Counted from the first letter of the stretch, positions 1 through 25,695 are shown. The stretch is 64,000 bases of DNA from Nectonema munidae (GCA_030549495.1 JAUIRK010000920.1:62001-126000); one strand, 5' to 3'. A program made the numbers and translations. Notes: generated by a model from the letters alone, not told the origin.

Positions 1-1129
1 ATAAAATTTTAAGTAAAAGTAAGGATTTGATTTTATTCTATTTGTAATGCTGTACCTATAGATTATATAAAATCAGAAATCTAGAATAAAGTTTATTTAA
101 GTAGAGACACTATTTTCAAACTAAAATACAAATATTAAATTTAAATTAATTACTTTTTAATTTTTTTTGTAATTTTTATGTAGTTCAATAATCACGTGCA
201 TAAAAATGTTTACCCGAAAGTTTTTTCCCCTCTTTGTTAAAACTAGATCCATTTTTACTTTCAATACAGTTTCTAATCAAACTTTTTTTATAAGTAAGAA
301 TCTAATATGTATTTTACATTAAACTTACCTTAAAATTTTCATGAATTTGAGTGCTCTATTATTTAAACCGCATCTCAATGAACTCAGTACTAAGATTTCG
401 ACTTTTCTGCTTTTTTTTCACTGTAATTGTATATATTTGAAGAGCTTATTTTTTTTTATTTCATGAGTTATTTGCTTTACACTTATCATTAAAGGAAAAA
501 ATGAATCTTAATTTTGTCCTATTTTGCCGCTCGTTGCCTTAGTCGACCTTTAAATTGGTCAACTGTTTATAGAGGCTATTGTCTAGTGAAAATATTGTTC
601 AAAATTACTCTACAAATGAATTATAAATCTAAAATTAAGAATAAATTAACAGTTGATAAGAAGTTACATTTTATTACTTATCTTTTTCTATTTTATAGTG
701 TATCACATATATATGAACGATGTAATTATTAATAACCATTAGGGGCGACCAATTTAGAAAAGTTTTACCGTAATATATTGCAATTACCTTTTTATATATT
801 TTTTTGACTTATCTTAGTTGCTAGTGATCATATCAGTTGCAGATTGAAATGGGAGGAGAGGAGGAGGTGCAATCCAAATTTTTGTGCCTAATTATTTTAT
901 ATTTTAATAAAATATAGTTTTCTTTTTTGAAAGAAGTTATAATTCATATTTGTATGGTGATATTAGTTAATATTCCTCTAATACGAGAGAAATAAGCTTT
1001 TGTATGTAGCTTGTTCAGAAATGTTTAATTTATAAATAAAAATGACTAAAATCGCTTTGGCAATTTTTTTTTGAATCCTTCTATCTCTCCTATCTCGGTA
1101 AAAACCATTTATAATTTTGCTTTTTTCAG
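1..1129. other. AT-rich upstream sequence, no feature recognised
   Basis: This should be intron 1 of the ATP synthase beta gene or its 5' flank. I looked for a short exon with ATG, a basic presequence and a GT donor and found none that reads into the exon at 1142. The open frame at 514-732 has no ATG and no family resemblance. Confidence 0.4.
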
Positions 1130-1141
1130 AATGTTTTTCAG

Positions 1142-13993
<12,852 letters not shown>

Positions 13994-14140
13994 AGTCCAA
14001 ATTTTACTTTTCAAAAGTGCTGTTACATTTCGTTGTTATTCCTTCTTTTTGATGCTTTTTGGAGTGTGCCTAGTATTTTTCATTCTTTACATTGAGGGCA
14101 TATAAACTTTTCATCTATTTGTTCTCAAAGTTTTTTTTGT

Positions 14141-14146
14141 AATAAA
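14141..14146 (+). terminator. Polyadenylation signal of the ATP synthase beta gene
   Basis: AATAAA lies about 150 nt after the TAA stop at 13991-13993, a normal 3' UTR distance. It is the first such hexamer after the stop. Confidence 0.7.
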
Positions 14147-14347
14147 ATGTGATATTTCATATTCTCGTATACGTTTCAGCTCTCATTCAAGTGCTTTACC
14201 AATTCCTTCCAAAGTCCAAGTTTCAATGAATGAACCCTTTCAATGTGGTCATCTCACTCCTTTCGAAGATTTGCACTTCCTTATTCAAAATGATTACAAA
14301 GGAGCTTAACACGCGTGCTGCAATAACATACAGATAATAAAAAAATG

Positions 14348-14606
14348 GCTAAGTCGGATGTGAAATTTTTGTATCCCTGGATCTCAGAATTAATGGTTTT
14401 AAACGGATATCTTAATTGTTATTCTAAGTAAACGAAAGTTTTATACTTCTTAAAAAATATGAGAGAGAAGATGTCAATGTCTATATATTTTTGGATAAAA
14501 TAAAAATTGCGAAAAAAACCTTGCGGTGGTTGTAGAAAAAAGATTCGATGTAAAATAAATTTTGGATGATTCGTATCTGCGGATGTGGACATCCGATACA
14601 TCTCTA
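14348..14606. mobile_element. MITE of the ATCCGATACATC family
   Basis: The right end reads ACATCCGATACATCTCTA and the left end AAGTCGGATGTGAAATTTTT, a degraded mirror of it. The same ends bound the elements at 48527-49314 and 56874-57008. It has no coding capacity and lies just downstream of the ATP synthase beta gene. Confidence 0.65.
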
Positions 14607-17255
14607 ATGGATTTTCATTCTTCATGATTTAAAAGATCTACTTCCAGTTTTACTTTCTATCGAAATAAAAGATTTTCTGTAGTTCAGATAACCAAAGCTT
14701 TTATTTGTGGCGTTAAGTATTTATTAACTGAAGAAAACTACTCTCCATTTGCAACGTTTTTATCCGAGTTTTGGACCTTAAACGGTTCTTTCAAATACAG
14801 CTCATAAGTTATTTTTTATAGACGCGAATGTGGTGACAATTTCAAACTAAGCGAAAGCATCAAGACTAAATCAGTCAGATAATCTTAATCAGATGATTAT
14901 TTTTTTATATCTTTCCCAACCCATATAAGAGTTTCTTAAAAATATCATCAATCTATTAAAAAAAATTCTTTATAAAGTTCAGGTAAAATTATCAGGGTTC
15001 CCAGCCAACTTGAAAAACCCAAAAAAATTGAATAACGTGTCTTTTTTTTTTATTAAAAAAAATCATGTAAAAGTCAGACAATTTTAAGATATGTTCTTGA
15101 TAATTATAATAGCGTGTTTAGATGCGTAAATAACAAAGGGTTAAAAAGGATGACGAATTTTTTGTTTCATTTTAAATTTGTATGTATTCAATATTTGTAA
15201 AAATAATTAATTATAAAATCACATTTTTGTATTAATTCTTGCAAAACTAAAAATCCTGATTGGTATTACGTCTCAAGGGGTATCAATAAATCAACCACAC
15301 GATAACATTTTTTTTCTAATTAATGAACAACGAACTATATATTTATAAGATTATTTTTGGGTTAACGGCCAGAGTCGACTTTACATAAAATTAAATCTAA
15401 TAAATACAAATCTGCTTTTCATTAGATATATCGTCTTCTTATTCTGGTCGTTAATATGAAGCTACGATTCAGGTGAGGTAAAGATGGAAAGAAAATTTTT
15501 ACCATCAATGAACAAGCACTATTGATCGCCTGAATCATTTAAGACTAATTCTTTTATCTTTGCGCAGACTTTAAAAGTCCGTAATGTAAAGGCCAAAAAT
15601 TTCTTTTTTTCACTTTAATGTAAACAAACTCTTGTTTTAGTAAGCTTTAAATAATAATTCATTATGTGATCAAATTCTTTTTTAGACTGGAAAATGAATT
15701 TTTTGTTCTTTTTCCAGCAATAAGGAGATAATAGAAAGAACTTAAACGCAATGTTATGCTTTTAAAAAGCGAACAAATTTAATGACAAAGCTTTTTTAAC
15801 ATTCATGTTGCTTACATCTTTTTTTCTGGTCCAGTCGACATCGTGATCCCAAATATCAATATCGGATCTAGCAAGAACAACAGATTACACAAGTAACTGC
15901 CATCTTATCCTGGTCTCTGATTTGCACGCCAAAATTTTCTTATGTGATTCAGTATTTACTAGCACTTAAAATGTATTTTACTTGCTTCATAGCCAATATA
16001 TTCCACATAAAAATAATCAGTTTATAGCTAACAAAAATTTCAAACTTCAAAGATGGAAAGCTATTATGTGAACGTCCGAAAAAATAAAATGTTTCCTCAA
16101 AAATTGGATTAATCAAAAGTGATAAAAGAAAATTATCGACATGCTGTCATCGTATTCAGTGGACTTGATTCACACAAGATGGTGACACAAATGGAGGGAA
16201 ACATTTCTTTGTTACATAGTGTAATTGCTATATGCATAGATCCTTCGAAGAACATAAAGCAATGGAAAGAAAGAGACAATGCAGCGCAGATGATAACTGC
16301 TCTGGAAGCAAAATGATAAAAATTCAAGTATGAGTTTTAAAATTATGACATCTTTCTAAGTGAACATTAGTTCATGTTACAATTAATCGTACTATCACTA
16401 ATTGAAACGGACTGAGAAAAAACGATTTTAATTTTAAGAACAAAGTTTTTAAAATTTTCTTCGAACGGAATTTTATGTTCGCTCTTCCAAACCTTTCCAA
16501 GATTTCAAAATGGCCCCAGTATACAATTATTGCCTGCTAATCCGCTTAGTTAAGGGAACACAGAACACTACCATGTAAAGTCACTGACCTAAGCCGTCTA
16601 CTGATGTTATATCCGATTTAAACGTATGTTTACAAAGCCATGTGTACAACATACTCTTCTTTCTCTTAAAACTTATTTGTTTATCGAAGATACAAAAAAT
16701 ATATACAATTTGATTTTTAATAGCGGCCACTCAAGGGAGACTACATTTGTGGCCGCTATTGACAGGTGGTCGTTATCCACACATCTTGTTCTCAAAAACA
16801 TGAAGTGATAATACATACATAAAGCGTGGGAATGAATATTAGCTAAGATTATATAGTTACTCGAACCGAGTTTTACACGAAACCCACCGAAAATTGCGCC
16901 AAAAGGAGTCAATTTGAAAATATTTAGGCTAAAATTAATTTTTTGTGATATTTTTTTGTATCAAGATTAAAAGTAAAGAATAGATATTATTTCACGAAAT
17001 CGAAATTGTGACTGATGAATTTATCAGTAAATAATTTTTACCATTTAAATTTTGTTCACTATAACTTTGATATATAAAACAATTTTTTTTATTTTGGAAA
17101 TTATTTTTTGCAAAAGTTGACTTTCTATTTATATTTTATAGAATTTAACTGGTTTTTTTATTTGATTTTAGTTTTTTGCATAAAAATTTTGTTTATAAAT
17201 GATTTTAAAATCTGTTTTCTCATTTTTAACCCTCTTAAGACTGCTGATTTTAAAA

Positions 17256-17313
17256 AGAAAAAATTTATTTGTTCATTTTCAAAAAAAGACAAATGAACAA
17301 ATAAATTTTTTCT
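17256..17313. repeat. Perfect 23-bp hairpin
   Basis: Arms 17256-17278 and 17291-17313 are exact reverse complements, with a 12-nt A-rich loop. The sequence is AT-rich and no gene borders it. It could be a small foldback remnant. Confidence 0.8.
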
Positions 17314-17429
17314 AACTGTCTTGTTATCAAATTAAATTAAGGAAAAAAGAAAATTCATTAGAGTTTTCAAAAATTTTCATCGATTTTTTGAAAATAAAAA
17401 ATTTTTTTTTAACGCCATCTATTTATTTC

Positions 17430-17556
17430 AATATAATAAACTTTCTGCAATCTTTTCCTATACATCTTGAACAATGCGATTTCTCGTCGATATTCGATAT
17501 AATGAACTTTTTGTATTCTTTGTCCTTACATCTTGAATAATGCAACTCTCAGGTTT
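17430..17556. repeat. Diverged tandem duplication, unit about 66 bp
   Basis: Two neighbouring blocks share ATATAATAAACTTTCTGCAA-like starts, TACATCTTGAACAATGC and TACATCTTGAATAATGC cores and a CTC end. The second unit holds TCGATATAATGAACTT, similar to termini of pogo/mariner-type MITEs, so it may be transposon-derived. Confidence 0.55.
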
Positions 17557-18628
17557 CTTTTACTCAATGATAAATCTCTGTGAAGATTGGAATGTGGAAA
17601 TAAAGTCTAACAAAATTTTTCAAAACTAAAATTTATTAAAAGTAGATTTATAAGTTTCTCAAGAGCTTCTAACTACACATGATCCAATAATACGAAAAAG
17701 CCTGTGCTTACTTGAGTTTGCCATGCACCTGGCTGATCTCTGGAAGTCTTGAAACGAATGCGTAAAAAGGACCATGAATGCTGGAGGCGCGATAAGATAT
17801 TTTTGAAGACAAAGAAAAGACTTTGTAAAACTGTTCCTAACCCATTTAAGACAAAACAAAGGTGACGTCTTTAGTAATTCCTATTTATTTCCATTAAAAG
17901 TGATAGCTTGGCTGCGTTCTATAACTTTTCCAATTAAAAAAGCTTTCTATAACTTTTTTGTAAGCCCAATCTTCTTAACACATTTTCTCACCTACCTTTA
18001 GTATCTATTTCTCCAAGCTATCGTAATTTATTTTTATTTTACATTGATTTTATAATTGATACTGATTGATGTTTCTAAGCTCTCAGTAGAATCAAAGTAC
18101 TTCTACATGGCTAATAAGAACTTCCTTTCAAAAAGTGTGTCTGTGTGAATATTCACTTGCTTGCAAAGGAAAATACTCACTCAGTCTCAAATAAAAATTT
18201 CGTTTATTTGACTGACACATTTCGCTAACAATGAAATTTGGGAAACAAAAAACGCAACGTGATTAAAATACGCATCTATCTCTATTCACACCAAAATCAC
18301 GAGAAATTGAAAAAGTGATAATCTAACAAGTCCTTTAAAATACTTCTATTTCTTCTCTCCTGCTTTGTTAAGGAGAGAGTTGGATTTTGTAATTAGATAC
18401 AATAGAGTGTAAAACCTCATCTTTTTGTTAACAGTATATTCATATTTCATAATATTCTTATGATCGTTATATGTATATATAAAAAAATGATTTATGAATT
18501 TATAACTTTAATTTGAAGATGTAGAAGAACAATTTAAAGGAAAAAATGACAATTTTTTGAATTTAAGTATAAACAAATAAATATTAAATATGGATTGAAT
18601 TAGAATTGTCAAAGAGCAAAGATCTTCT

Positions 18629-18964
18629 TCAGCCATATGATGTTGGGGGATAGCTTCTGGACAGTGCTTCTAACTTCGATTTGTGGGGACCGTATCTGCT
18701 GCAAATCTTGCCATTCTTGGTGCACTGCTTCATGCATTCCTTGTAGCTGCCACTACTTTGAAATCCGCAGCCCTCATTGCACACATTTGCGTCGTTGTTG
18801 ACGTAGTAGCACGTTTTTGTTAAGCGTTTTTTTCGAGACACTCGATACGACGAGGAACCCAAGCCATTCGGTACATTTCGTTTCATCCTGGATGCATCGT
18901 AATATGCCAAACTCTTTCCATTCGTGTGCAAGTGGAACTGATTGAGGAGTAAGAGAATGCAGAG
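18629..18964 (-). CDS. Secreted cysteine-rich peptide precursor (3' exon)
   Basis: I do not recognise the family. An open frame of 111 residues follows the acceptor TTTTATAAG and begins LCILLLLNQFHLHTNG, a typical signal-peptide core lacking its initiator Met, which would be in an upstream exon at higher coordinates. A basic spacer contains MKR and RKKR sites, the latter suited to furin-type cleavage. Next comes a domain with six cysteines spaced C-x9-C-x3-C-x10-C-x3-C-x6-C, then a basic tail and TGA. Two C-x3-C pairs suggest a small disulfide-bonded fold with an even cysteine count. Extracellular release is inferred from the leader and processing sites. The function cannot be told from sequence; hormone, defence or venom-like roles are all conceivable. 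I did not find the first exon. Confidence 0.6.
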   Translation of the reverse strand, partial: LCILLLLNQFHLHTNGKSLAYYDASRMKRNVPNGLGSSSYRVSRKKRLTKTCYYVNNDANVCNEGCGFQSSGSYKECMKQCTKNGKICSRYGPHKSKLEALSRSYPPTSYG

Positions 18965-21478
18965 CTTATAAAATGAAATGCAATACGACTATTGATTTGT
19001 TTAAAATCAATCAAAAAAAAAATTAATGCCAGCCATTTCTTGTTATTCCAAACTTTTCAAAGCGACCCTCTACGATGCTAGCGTCCAATTTTGGAAGCAC
19101 TGATTATTATATTAGTTTTAGTGCTATATACTTTTCATTGGATGCGAAAAATTTGTGCACGTGAAGGGGATGTGCTATAAAAGGGACAAAAGATGTGTCC
19201 ATTTTGAAAAATTGTAAGAGCACGTTAAAATATTTATATACCCTCATTTCCTTAAGTTCCAATATTTTTGTTTTCCAAAATCACATCTAATTCAAACCCG
19301 CTTTCATATTTCAAAATTAACAGTAACTACTTACTTCTAAGGTAGTAAACATTTTTGCGCTTTTGAATAAGGATGGCAATCTTATTTTAAGACTCTAGAC
19401 AGATATGCTAGAGATATGCTTTTTAGTTTAATGGGTGAAAAATGTCAAAAATCAAGGTCCGCAACCGGATCATAAACACTCGAATTTTTGATACTGTGTA
19501 TAACATCTAAAGTAGTGATGGGACTATTAATGGAAATATAGAATCGTGTTTTTTTTAAATATCTTAATCACATCGCAAAATTTCATAAATACCTTCCGAT
19601 CTTAATTTAAGAGTAGTTCTGTGTCAAACTCTAAGTTAACGTTTACTTGCTTTTTTTTTTATAAAAATGGATATGACTTTTTCTAACTATGGGATAATAC
19701 ACTTTTATAGGAGAAAATTTACTCGATTTTTTACATACGGATATATCAGTGTGTGGGCGTTTTGAAAAATGCTCACGGGTGTAATTTGGCCAGGAGGTGA
19801 CGGTTTACCCACCCTGGCTCTCTCTAGAGTCTAGAAATTTGAAATTATATGTCTTTCTTTTCAGTGTTTTATAGGTTTGAATATTTAATTTTTTTAAGTT
19901 ATAATATTTTTATACAACAGTTGCTTTCGTCATTTTTTAATTTTGGGCATCCAAATTTGCTTCAAATGTTCAAGCGATATATTGCTTTTAAATCATTTAT
20001 TTTAATCTTTGTTTATATTTTCAATAAAAATGTTCTTTTGTCTCTTTTTTTGTGAAGAATGTTATTTGCAGCAATTCTTCATTTAGCCAGACTTTATTTT
20101 GGATATAAAAAAATTCTCGTCGTTCGAGAATTTAGTCAGTTTAGGTCTAGACCAAACTTTTTTACCCGTCGACCCATTCACAGAGCATTTGTCTTCACAT
20201 CGACCCCCACCCCACATAGAAATGTTTCATAAAAACATTAATCAATGCCCAACAAATAAAAATATTAATTAACGAGAGAATGCATATCTTTGGATGAAAG
20301 ACGGCGTCAAAAAAGGGCAAACATGACACAATCATTTTACGAAAAAGATTGCCCCAAATTTGTGCCCTTTTTAAGGGCATGCCTTTGAGTTTAAGTTCTT
20401 TCCATTATATCCTTGTTACTGTGGCATAAAAATAACCGCTATAATGTAGTAAGTAACTGCACTTTACAGTTGTTTTGATCTTCCCTCATCAATTAAATTC
20501 AAAAATGTTAAAGTAAAAGATTTTTTGGAGTAAAATCTACCTTAATCCTACATCTTTTGACATCATTATGATCCTCTCTAGTCAAAAACTGTCAATCAAA
20601 ATGAAATGTACATTTTTTCAACAAAATTCCCCTGGATGTATATAACTTATAGATTAGTTTCTAGGTTAGATACACTCTTAAAAATTCATAATCATATATT
20701 GGAACACATAACACGCGTATACATATTCTTCCAATAAGCATGGTAACTTTGTAGGAAATGTCAATCAAAATTTTGATTGATCCCAAAATTGCTTACGAAA
20801 ACATTCATTCAAACTTTAAATAAAAAATATTTATTTATACCAAATCAACGATGCTGATTTCATTTCTCTACTCAGTTTTCGCAATTAGAGTGTGAAAATG
20901 TCAATCAAATTTGCCGTTTACGCCTGAAAATTGTCTCCAAAAACATCGAGAACAATATTACCATCTTATCCCAGATGGTTTCGGTTTCAATTGAATACAA
21001 AAGGTGGCGTGTATTCAAACATACAATATGAGAACTTAGCGTCAGTGGTGCAAGGACAAGCTTTTTGGTTTGTGTAATCCTTTTCCAGAGAGTCAGATCA
21101 AAGCTTTTCCCTTTCGCATCTTGAAAGTAGAGGCAATAAAATTTAGACACGGTTGGTTCCCAAGGAATACACTTTTTAGGATACTTCATCACATCTATCA
21201 GTTCACCGTTTACACGCCCAGTGCATAGACTTTGTATACGGGGATGTTAATTCTTTACCCTAACTATTGTCTATTAAGAAAATGATGATATTGCTCGGAT
21301 CGATGTAAAAAAACTTCTTTCCACCAAATTATGCATTTGAGGGATAAACAAAAAATCGCTTAGAAACGATGAATTTAAAGTTAATTGTGATTTTTTTGCG
21401 TCATTTGTATTGGTGAAAAAATTTTAGAACATATTTTTAAAAAATACTTGTGGAAAATCAAAAAAGATTCATTTAAAG
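18965..21478. other. Intergenic stretch without a supported gene
   Basis: Holds the truncated MITE at 20155-20240, a 20-bp perfect palindrome TCAATCAAAATTTTGATTGA (20761-20780) and an open minus frame at 20905-21192 that I cannot place in any family. A TAGTGATGGGAC motif near 19514 resembles the end of the hAT element at 23896-26197. Confidence 0.4.
20155..20240. mobile_element. hAT MITE left-end fragment
   Basis: Nearly the same sequence as the first 80-90 bp of the MITE at 7483-7801 (shared blocks CATTTGTCTTCACATCGACC and CCCACATAGAAATGTTT). No right end is present, so the copy is truncated. Confidence 0.75.
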
Positions 21479-21806
21479 CAGGCTTTCTCAAACTTCGTCT
21501 TTAAAAATGAAAAAATCGGCGATTATGAAGTAAAAAAAATGGCGGCAATTTTTCACTCTTTCTTTAAACATTATTTTAATTTTTAATTCCATTTATATTC
21601 AATTAATTCTTTCTAAAATTTTCTTCTAGAGATTCCATATCACAAGAAAGTCAAACATAATCTGAAATTCTGAACAATAAGTGTTTGAAAAAAATATTAC
21701 AATATTTCATTTATATACAATGCCGCAATATTTTTTAATAAAATTGCCCATCTGGATTCTATTTTCGCACAAAAGTGGGTGATAAGCGGACGATTTAGAG
21801 ACCCTG
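21479..21806. mobile_element. hAT-type MITE with near-perfect 8-bp TSD
   Basis: A 328-bp element with left end CAGGCTTTCTCAAACTTCG and right end, read inward, CAGGGTCTCTAAATCGTCC. The flanks are ATTTAAAG (21471-21478) and ATTTAAAA (21807-21814), 7 of 8 identical. Non-coding and AT-rich inside. Confidence 0.82.
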
Positions 21807-23895
21807 ATTTAAAAAAAGGAATCCTAGCAAACAAGAGGCTTGCGAATTAAACAAGATCTTACTCGCTCGGCATGCTACGCAAAGCTTTATTTAGCACTTA
21901 AAAAGTTCTTTCGCATTTTGCTGGGTAAATTGAAGTTATTTAAAGTAGGAAATTGTGTGAAAGAGTAGGGTCATCTTCACCACATCATTTTAACATTTCA
22001 CAGTTAAAAGCACCCAAAATAATGCTTATTTTCAAATGTATTCATAATTGACTTCACACCTGATAAAGGGATACATGCAGAAGCCGGAAAATTTGCAGAA
22101 CTGTCAAAAGAGATAGTAAAGCACAAAGAATGATTTTATCCATTTTCATCAATCCGTGGAAAAACAAAGTTCAGCAAATCTCTGAGTTCTACATTTTTCG
22201 TAGAGCTTTCACAAAAAAAATCAAAGATTATATACTTAAAGATATATATATATATACTCAAAAAATTGAGCAAAGTTTCCAAACCTTTTCTAACAATTAG
22301 CTTTGAAATGATCTTTTTTTGGACAATTTTACAGCACAGTAAGATTTTATTCATGAGAAAAAAATTAAATGCCTTTTCAATGTGACCGTAGTCTTGGAGA
22401 CCCTTTTCAAATTCTTTTAAAGAGCGAGAAACAAACTGGAAATGACAATATCTACTCTTATGTTTTGTCTTTGGTATTTTAAAACTAGAAAACGATCATA
22501 AAGAATGTTCATGCAAAATGAACAAAATAAAGAAGGAACATCGGAGTGCTCCCAAACTAAGGAACAAAATGAGAAATTGAGTTTAAGGCGGACATCTACA
22601 TTTTGACATCTCTTCGAGAGCTACCTGTCAACTCTTTAAGTTAAAAGAGTTCTTTTTTTAAATATAAATAAGAAAGAGAGAAAATTTTTTACTATCGATG
22701 ATGCGAAACCGCTTTGAAGAAAGAACATGTTGAAAAGTGATGAAAAAAAATTAAAGTTTGCAATTTCGAATCCTTTTATCAATGTGCATAATTTTTTTGA
22801 AAATATTACGTAACCTTGAAATTTAGAAAAATGAATAAAAATTTGCATATTTAATGCTTTGGTATAATTTTGGATTCAATAGCAAAGTTGATATCACAGA
22901 CTGTGTATAAATTATTATCATTTTGGAAGTCGTTTAAAACCCATTTTTTCATAGAAGATAAACGAATCGTAATGCTTCGGGAAATTTCGGCAAAAAGTTT
23001 GTTACATGTAAAGCTTGGAATAATAAATAATTATTGCTATCAAAATTTCGTGTCATCTTTTCTTGCCTTTCAGCTTGTTCTTTTTACGAAAACTCCTTTG
23101 TTTGACCTGAGACATGTCATTGGGTTGAAACGTGTACATTTAGGAAATTAACACTTTTGCGGATTCAACGAGCTAACTAAGCCAGAATGACTAGGATAAA
23201 TTTAAAAAAATGTTTGCGAATGAATCTGCTAGATTTTGATTGCCTGAACGCAGGAACCCATATGTTAGGTAACGAAGTAAAATGTTAGTGATGGCGGATT
23301 TGCCAAAATTAGAGGATATATTTGGCGAATCGGCTATGAACAGTGCGGTATTGGACCAAAATTATTAAAAGGCAAGACTTATAGAAGAGCTTCTCGAGCA
23401 AGTAGGTTTCAGGGAAGCAAAACTGTGCAAAACTAAATGTAAAAATATTGACTACCTCTAAACCGGAAATCACTGATTCGGACCTTCGATAAAGGGGCAC
23501 TTTGATTATTCCAAAAATCTTTAATTTAGTAAAATTATTGAATGATTGATTCAATTAACAACTGAGCTTTTTATCAGCTGAATTTTTACAATTCCTTGGC
23601 ATTATTCTCAGTATATTATAAAAAAATGTTTCAAAATTCTAAAAAAAAGTTAGAAAAAAGTTTTTTATGAAAAAAATCAAAGAAAATATGACAAAAAAAT
23701 AATAATTTCATGTGTAGAAATAGAAATTTTCATCAAAGTGTAATATTTTGCAAATCAGCAACTAAGGGTATACTATTGGTAGCAACTGGAGGGTATACGA
23801 AAAAAACCATTATGATTTTCGTATTCTACACAAAATTTCACATCGGAAAATGATAATCTGGTTGCCGTATTTTTTTCATCGTCGTTCAGTGTAAT
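21807..23895. other. Intergenic stretch, nothing recognised
   Basis: AT-rich sequence with a short (TA)n run near 22244. The open frames at 22136-22354 (minus), 22870-23151 (plus) and 23309-23554 (minus) show no motifs, splice sites or codon pattern that would support a gene. Confidence 0.4.
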
Positions 23896-24279
23896 TAGTG
23901 AGGGGACGATTAATCTGAAATATCGGGAGTTTTCCAAAGCATCGGGAATCCGCTTCGAAGCTGAATAATTCAGACTCGATTCCGATACCAAATTTTTCAA
24001 TCCCACGAATTTCAAGCTAATTCTAAAACTCTATGCAGTAGCAGTATAACTTATCCTTCAAATGAACGTATCCTAACTTTTGAATGGTGGTAGTAACTGT
24101 GAAAAAAAACAGTTCCGTGGTTTCTAAACTCTAAGCTATTACGCATCCCTCTCAATAAGATATAAATATGGGGCCTCCTTTATCATATTTCCCAAACTTT
24201 TAAAACTTCATTTTGACAAACCAAAAGAAAGAATGAAGAGGACAAACAAAAAAGAAAGGAAGCAGCAAAGTAGAGAGAA

Positions 24280-25695
24280 TAGAAAATGAAACAACCAAGC
24301 AACTGACGTTAATAAAAGCATCCCTAAATCGGTCAAACCCATGGAATATTAACGACAGCAAAGTTGAAAAGGTACACAAACATTTTGCAGAAATGATAGC
24401 AGTTGAAGATATTGGATTCATAAGGTTGTTAAAAGCAATTTGCCCCAGTTATGAAATGCCCTCCAGAAAATTCATTGTCTTTCAAAAAAAATTTATGATA
24501 AAGCTTTGAAGAAATTACTTCAGTGCTTTTTATCTCATTGACAAAAGTGACTGTTGGACTGCAAGAACTTCTAATTCATCATTTATTTATAAGTTTAAAG
24601 CTCACTGGATTAATGATAACTATGAGTCCATCGCGGCAACATCTACGGTGCCCAGGTTTCTTTGGATCATATATTTTCAACCTGCACTTTCCTTTGAAGC
24701 TGATAAGTTGCTCATCTATTGTTACATGTGAATGAGGAGTCCAGTACTTTGAGAAAACATTGCGGAAGTGATCATGTACTTTCCTGATCGGACTTTATTA
24801 TAGATTCTTTATAATAATTGTATAAATAAATCTTTCTTTCTTTCACTGGATTAATGATAACTATGAGTCCATCTTGTGTTGAGAGACAATGCAGCTAACC
24901 TTAAGAATGACCCAAGCTGGTACTAAATGATGCCATGTTTGAGCAGCGTTATGTCAAGGATATTATTGCTGTCTGCAAAGAGATTGTAGGGCATTTTCAC
25001 CATTCGCCTTGAGCACTGGCTAAATATGAAGAGTATCAAAAATAGTTCAAAGTATCTGCACACAGATTTATACAGGATGTACAAACAAGATGGAACAGTC
25101 AGTATCAAATGATGGACAGGATACTTGAACAAAAGGCAGCTCTCATTTCATATTGCAGTGACCATTCAAAATCAGCGTGTTTGGAAAAGCTTCAAAAAAT
25201 ATTGAAAAACTTTGATGATTGCGTCAATTTTATGAGCACCCAGGACGCAACAGCTGCGCTAATAATAATTCCAAGCATTAAAGTGATCAGGCACTTTTTT
25301 GAATCTGCAGAATCAAATGGACTGATCTCTGGCTTGGGATCTACATGATCAGTATGGAAATCATCAGTTAAACTTAGATTAAGCTACTACATCAATGATA
25401 AAAACTTAATTCTTGCCACTTTCCTTGAACAAGAATATAATGATAAACCCCTGTGGATGACGCACTTGCTGTATGGCTGTCGGAAGACCTGGCAAATAGC
25501 ATAAAGTATTGTCACAGTGAAACTGCCAGTCTTCCTGATTCTTCAGATTCAGCCAGCAGTGATATTGAGCAAAAAGTGGAATTTAATTTCACTTTTGAAA
25601 AGCGTTTTGCTGATATGAAAAGAAAGCCGATCAACAAGCAATACAAATGCTACACCTACAACAAAGTGTCAATTTTCAGCAGCAAGTATTAAAAT
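24280..25695 (+). pseudogene. hAT transposase remnant (ZBED4/6-like)
   Basis: Pieces occur in the order expected for a ZBED-type hAT transposase: VEDIGFIRLLKAICPSYEMP then SRKFI near 24400-24480, DCWTARTSNS and AHWINDNYESI at 24553-24632, CVLRDNAANLK at about 24876-24905, AVCKEIVGHFHHSP at about 24972-25012, and RFIQDVQTRWNSQYQMMDRI with LEQKAAL at about 25068-25145, followed by ATAALIIIPSIK and ILATFL. These are distributed over several frames with stops, so the gene is dead. The dimerisation domain is not evident at the 3' end. The transposase would have catalysed cut-and-paste movement. Confidence 0.85.
24633..24842 (+). mobile_element. 5'-truncated retroposed insert with 31-bp target duplication
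   Basis: A 210-bp segment interrupts the hAT transposase and is bounded by an exact 31-bp direct repeat (24602-24632 and 24843-24873). The transposase reading continues on the far side. The insert ends AATAAATCTTTCTTTCTT, a short-repeat tail after an AATAAA-like motif. Long target duplication, 3' repeat tail and small size together indicate target-primed reverse transcription of a LINE 3' end or SINE. The family is not identified. Confidence 0.8.

Larger units (their letters stand above)
14610..18628. other. Gene-poor AT-rich intergenic stretch
   Basis: No coding region could be supported. Short open frames on both strands at 16119-16327 and 16626-16912 have neither recognisable motifs nor splice context. 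The only structures are a perfect hairpin (17256-17313), a diverged tandem duplication (17430-17556) and a short inverted pair AATAGCGGCCAC/GTGGCCGCTATT near 16711-16762. Confidence 0.5.

Noticed and set aside
514-732. Frame SYFAARCLSRPLNW as a mitochondrial presequence exon for ATP synthase beta
   Set aside because: There is an in-frame stop just upstream, no ATG, and no donor giving the right phase into the exon at 1142.
16119-16327. Overlapping frames on both strands of about 65 residues
   Set aside because: No motif, splice context or repeat evidence; consistent with chance.
19177-19184. TATAAAAG as a core promoter
   Set aside because: It points to the plus strand where no gene follows; the nearby peptide exon is on the minus strand.
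20761-20780. 20-bp perfect palindrome as a regulatory operator
   Set aside because: AT-rich with no gene nearby; chance or a transposon remnant is likelier.
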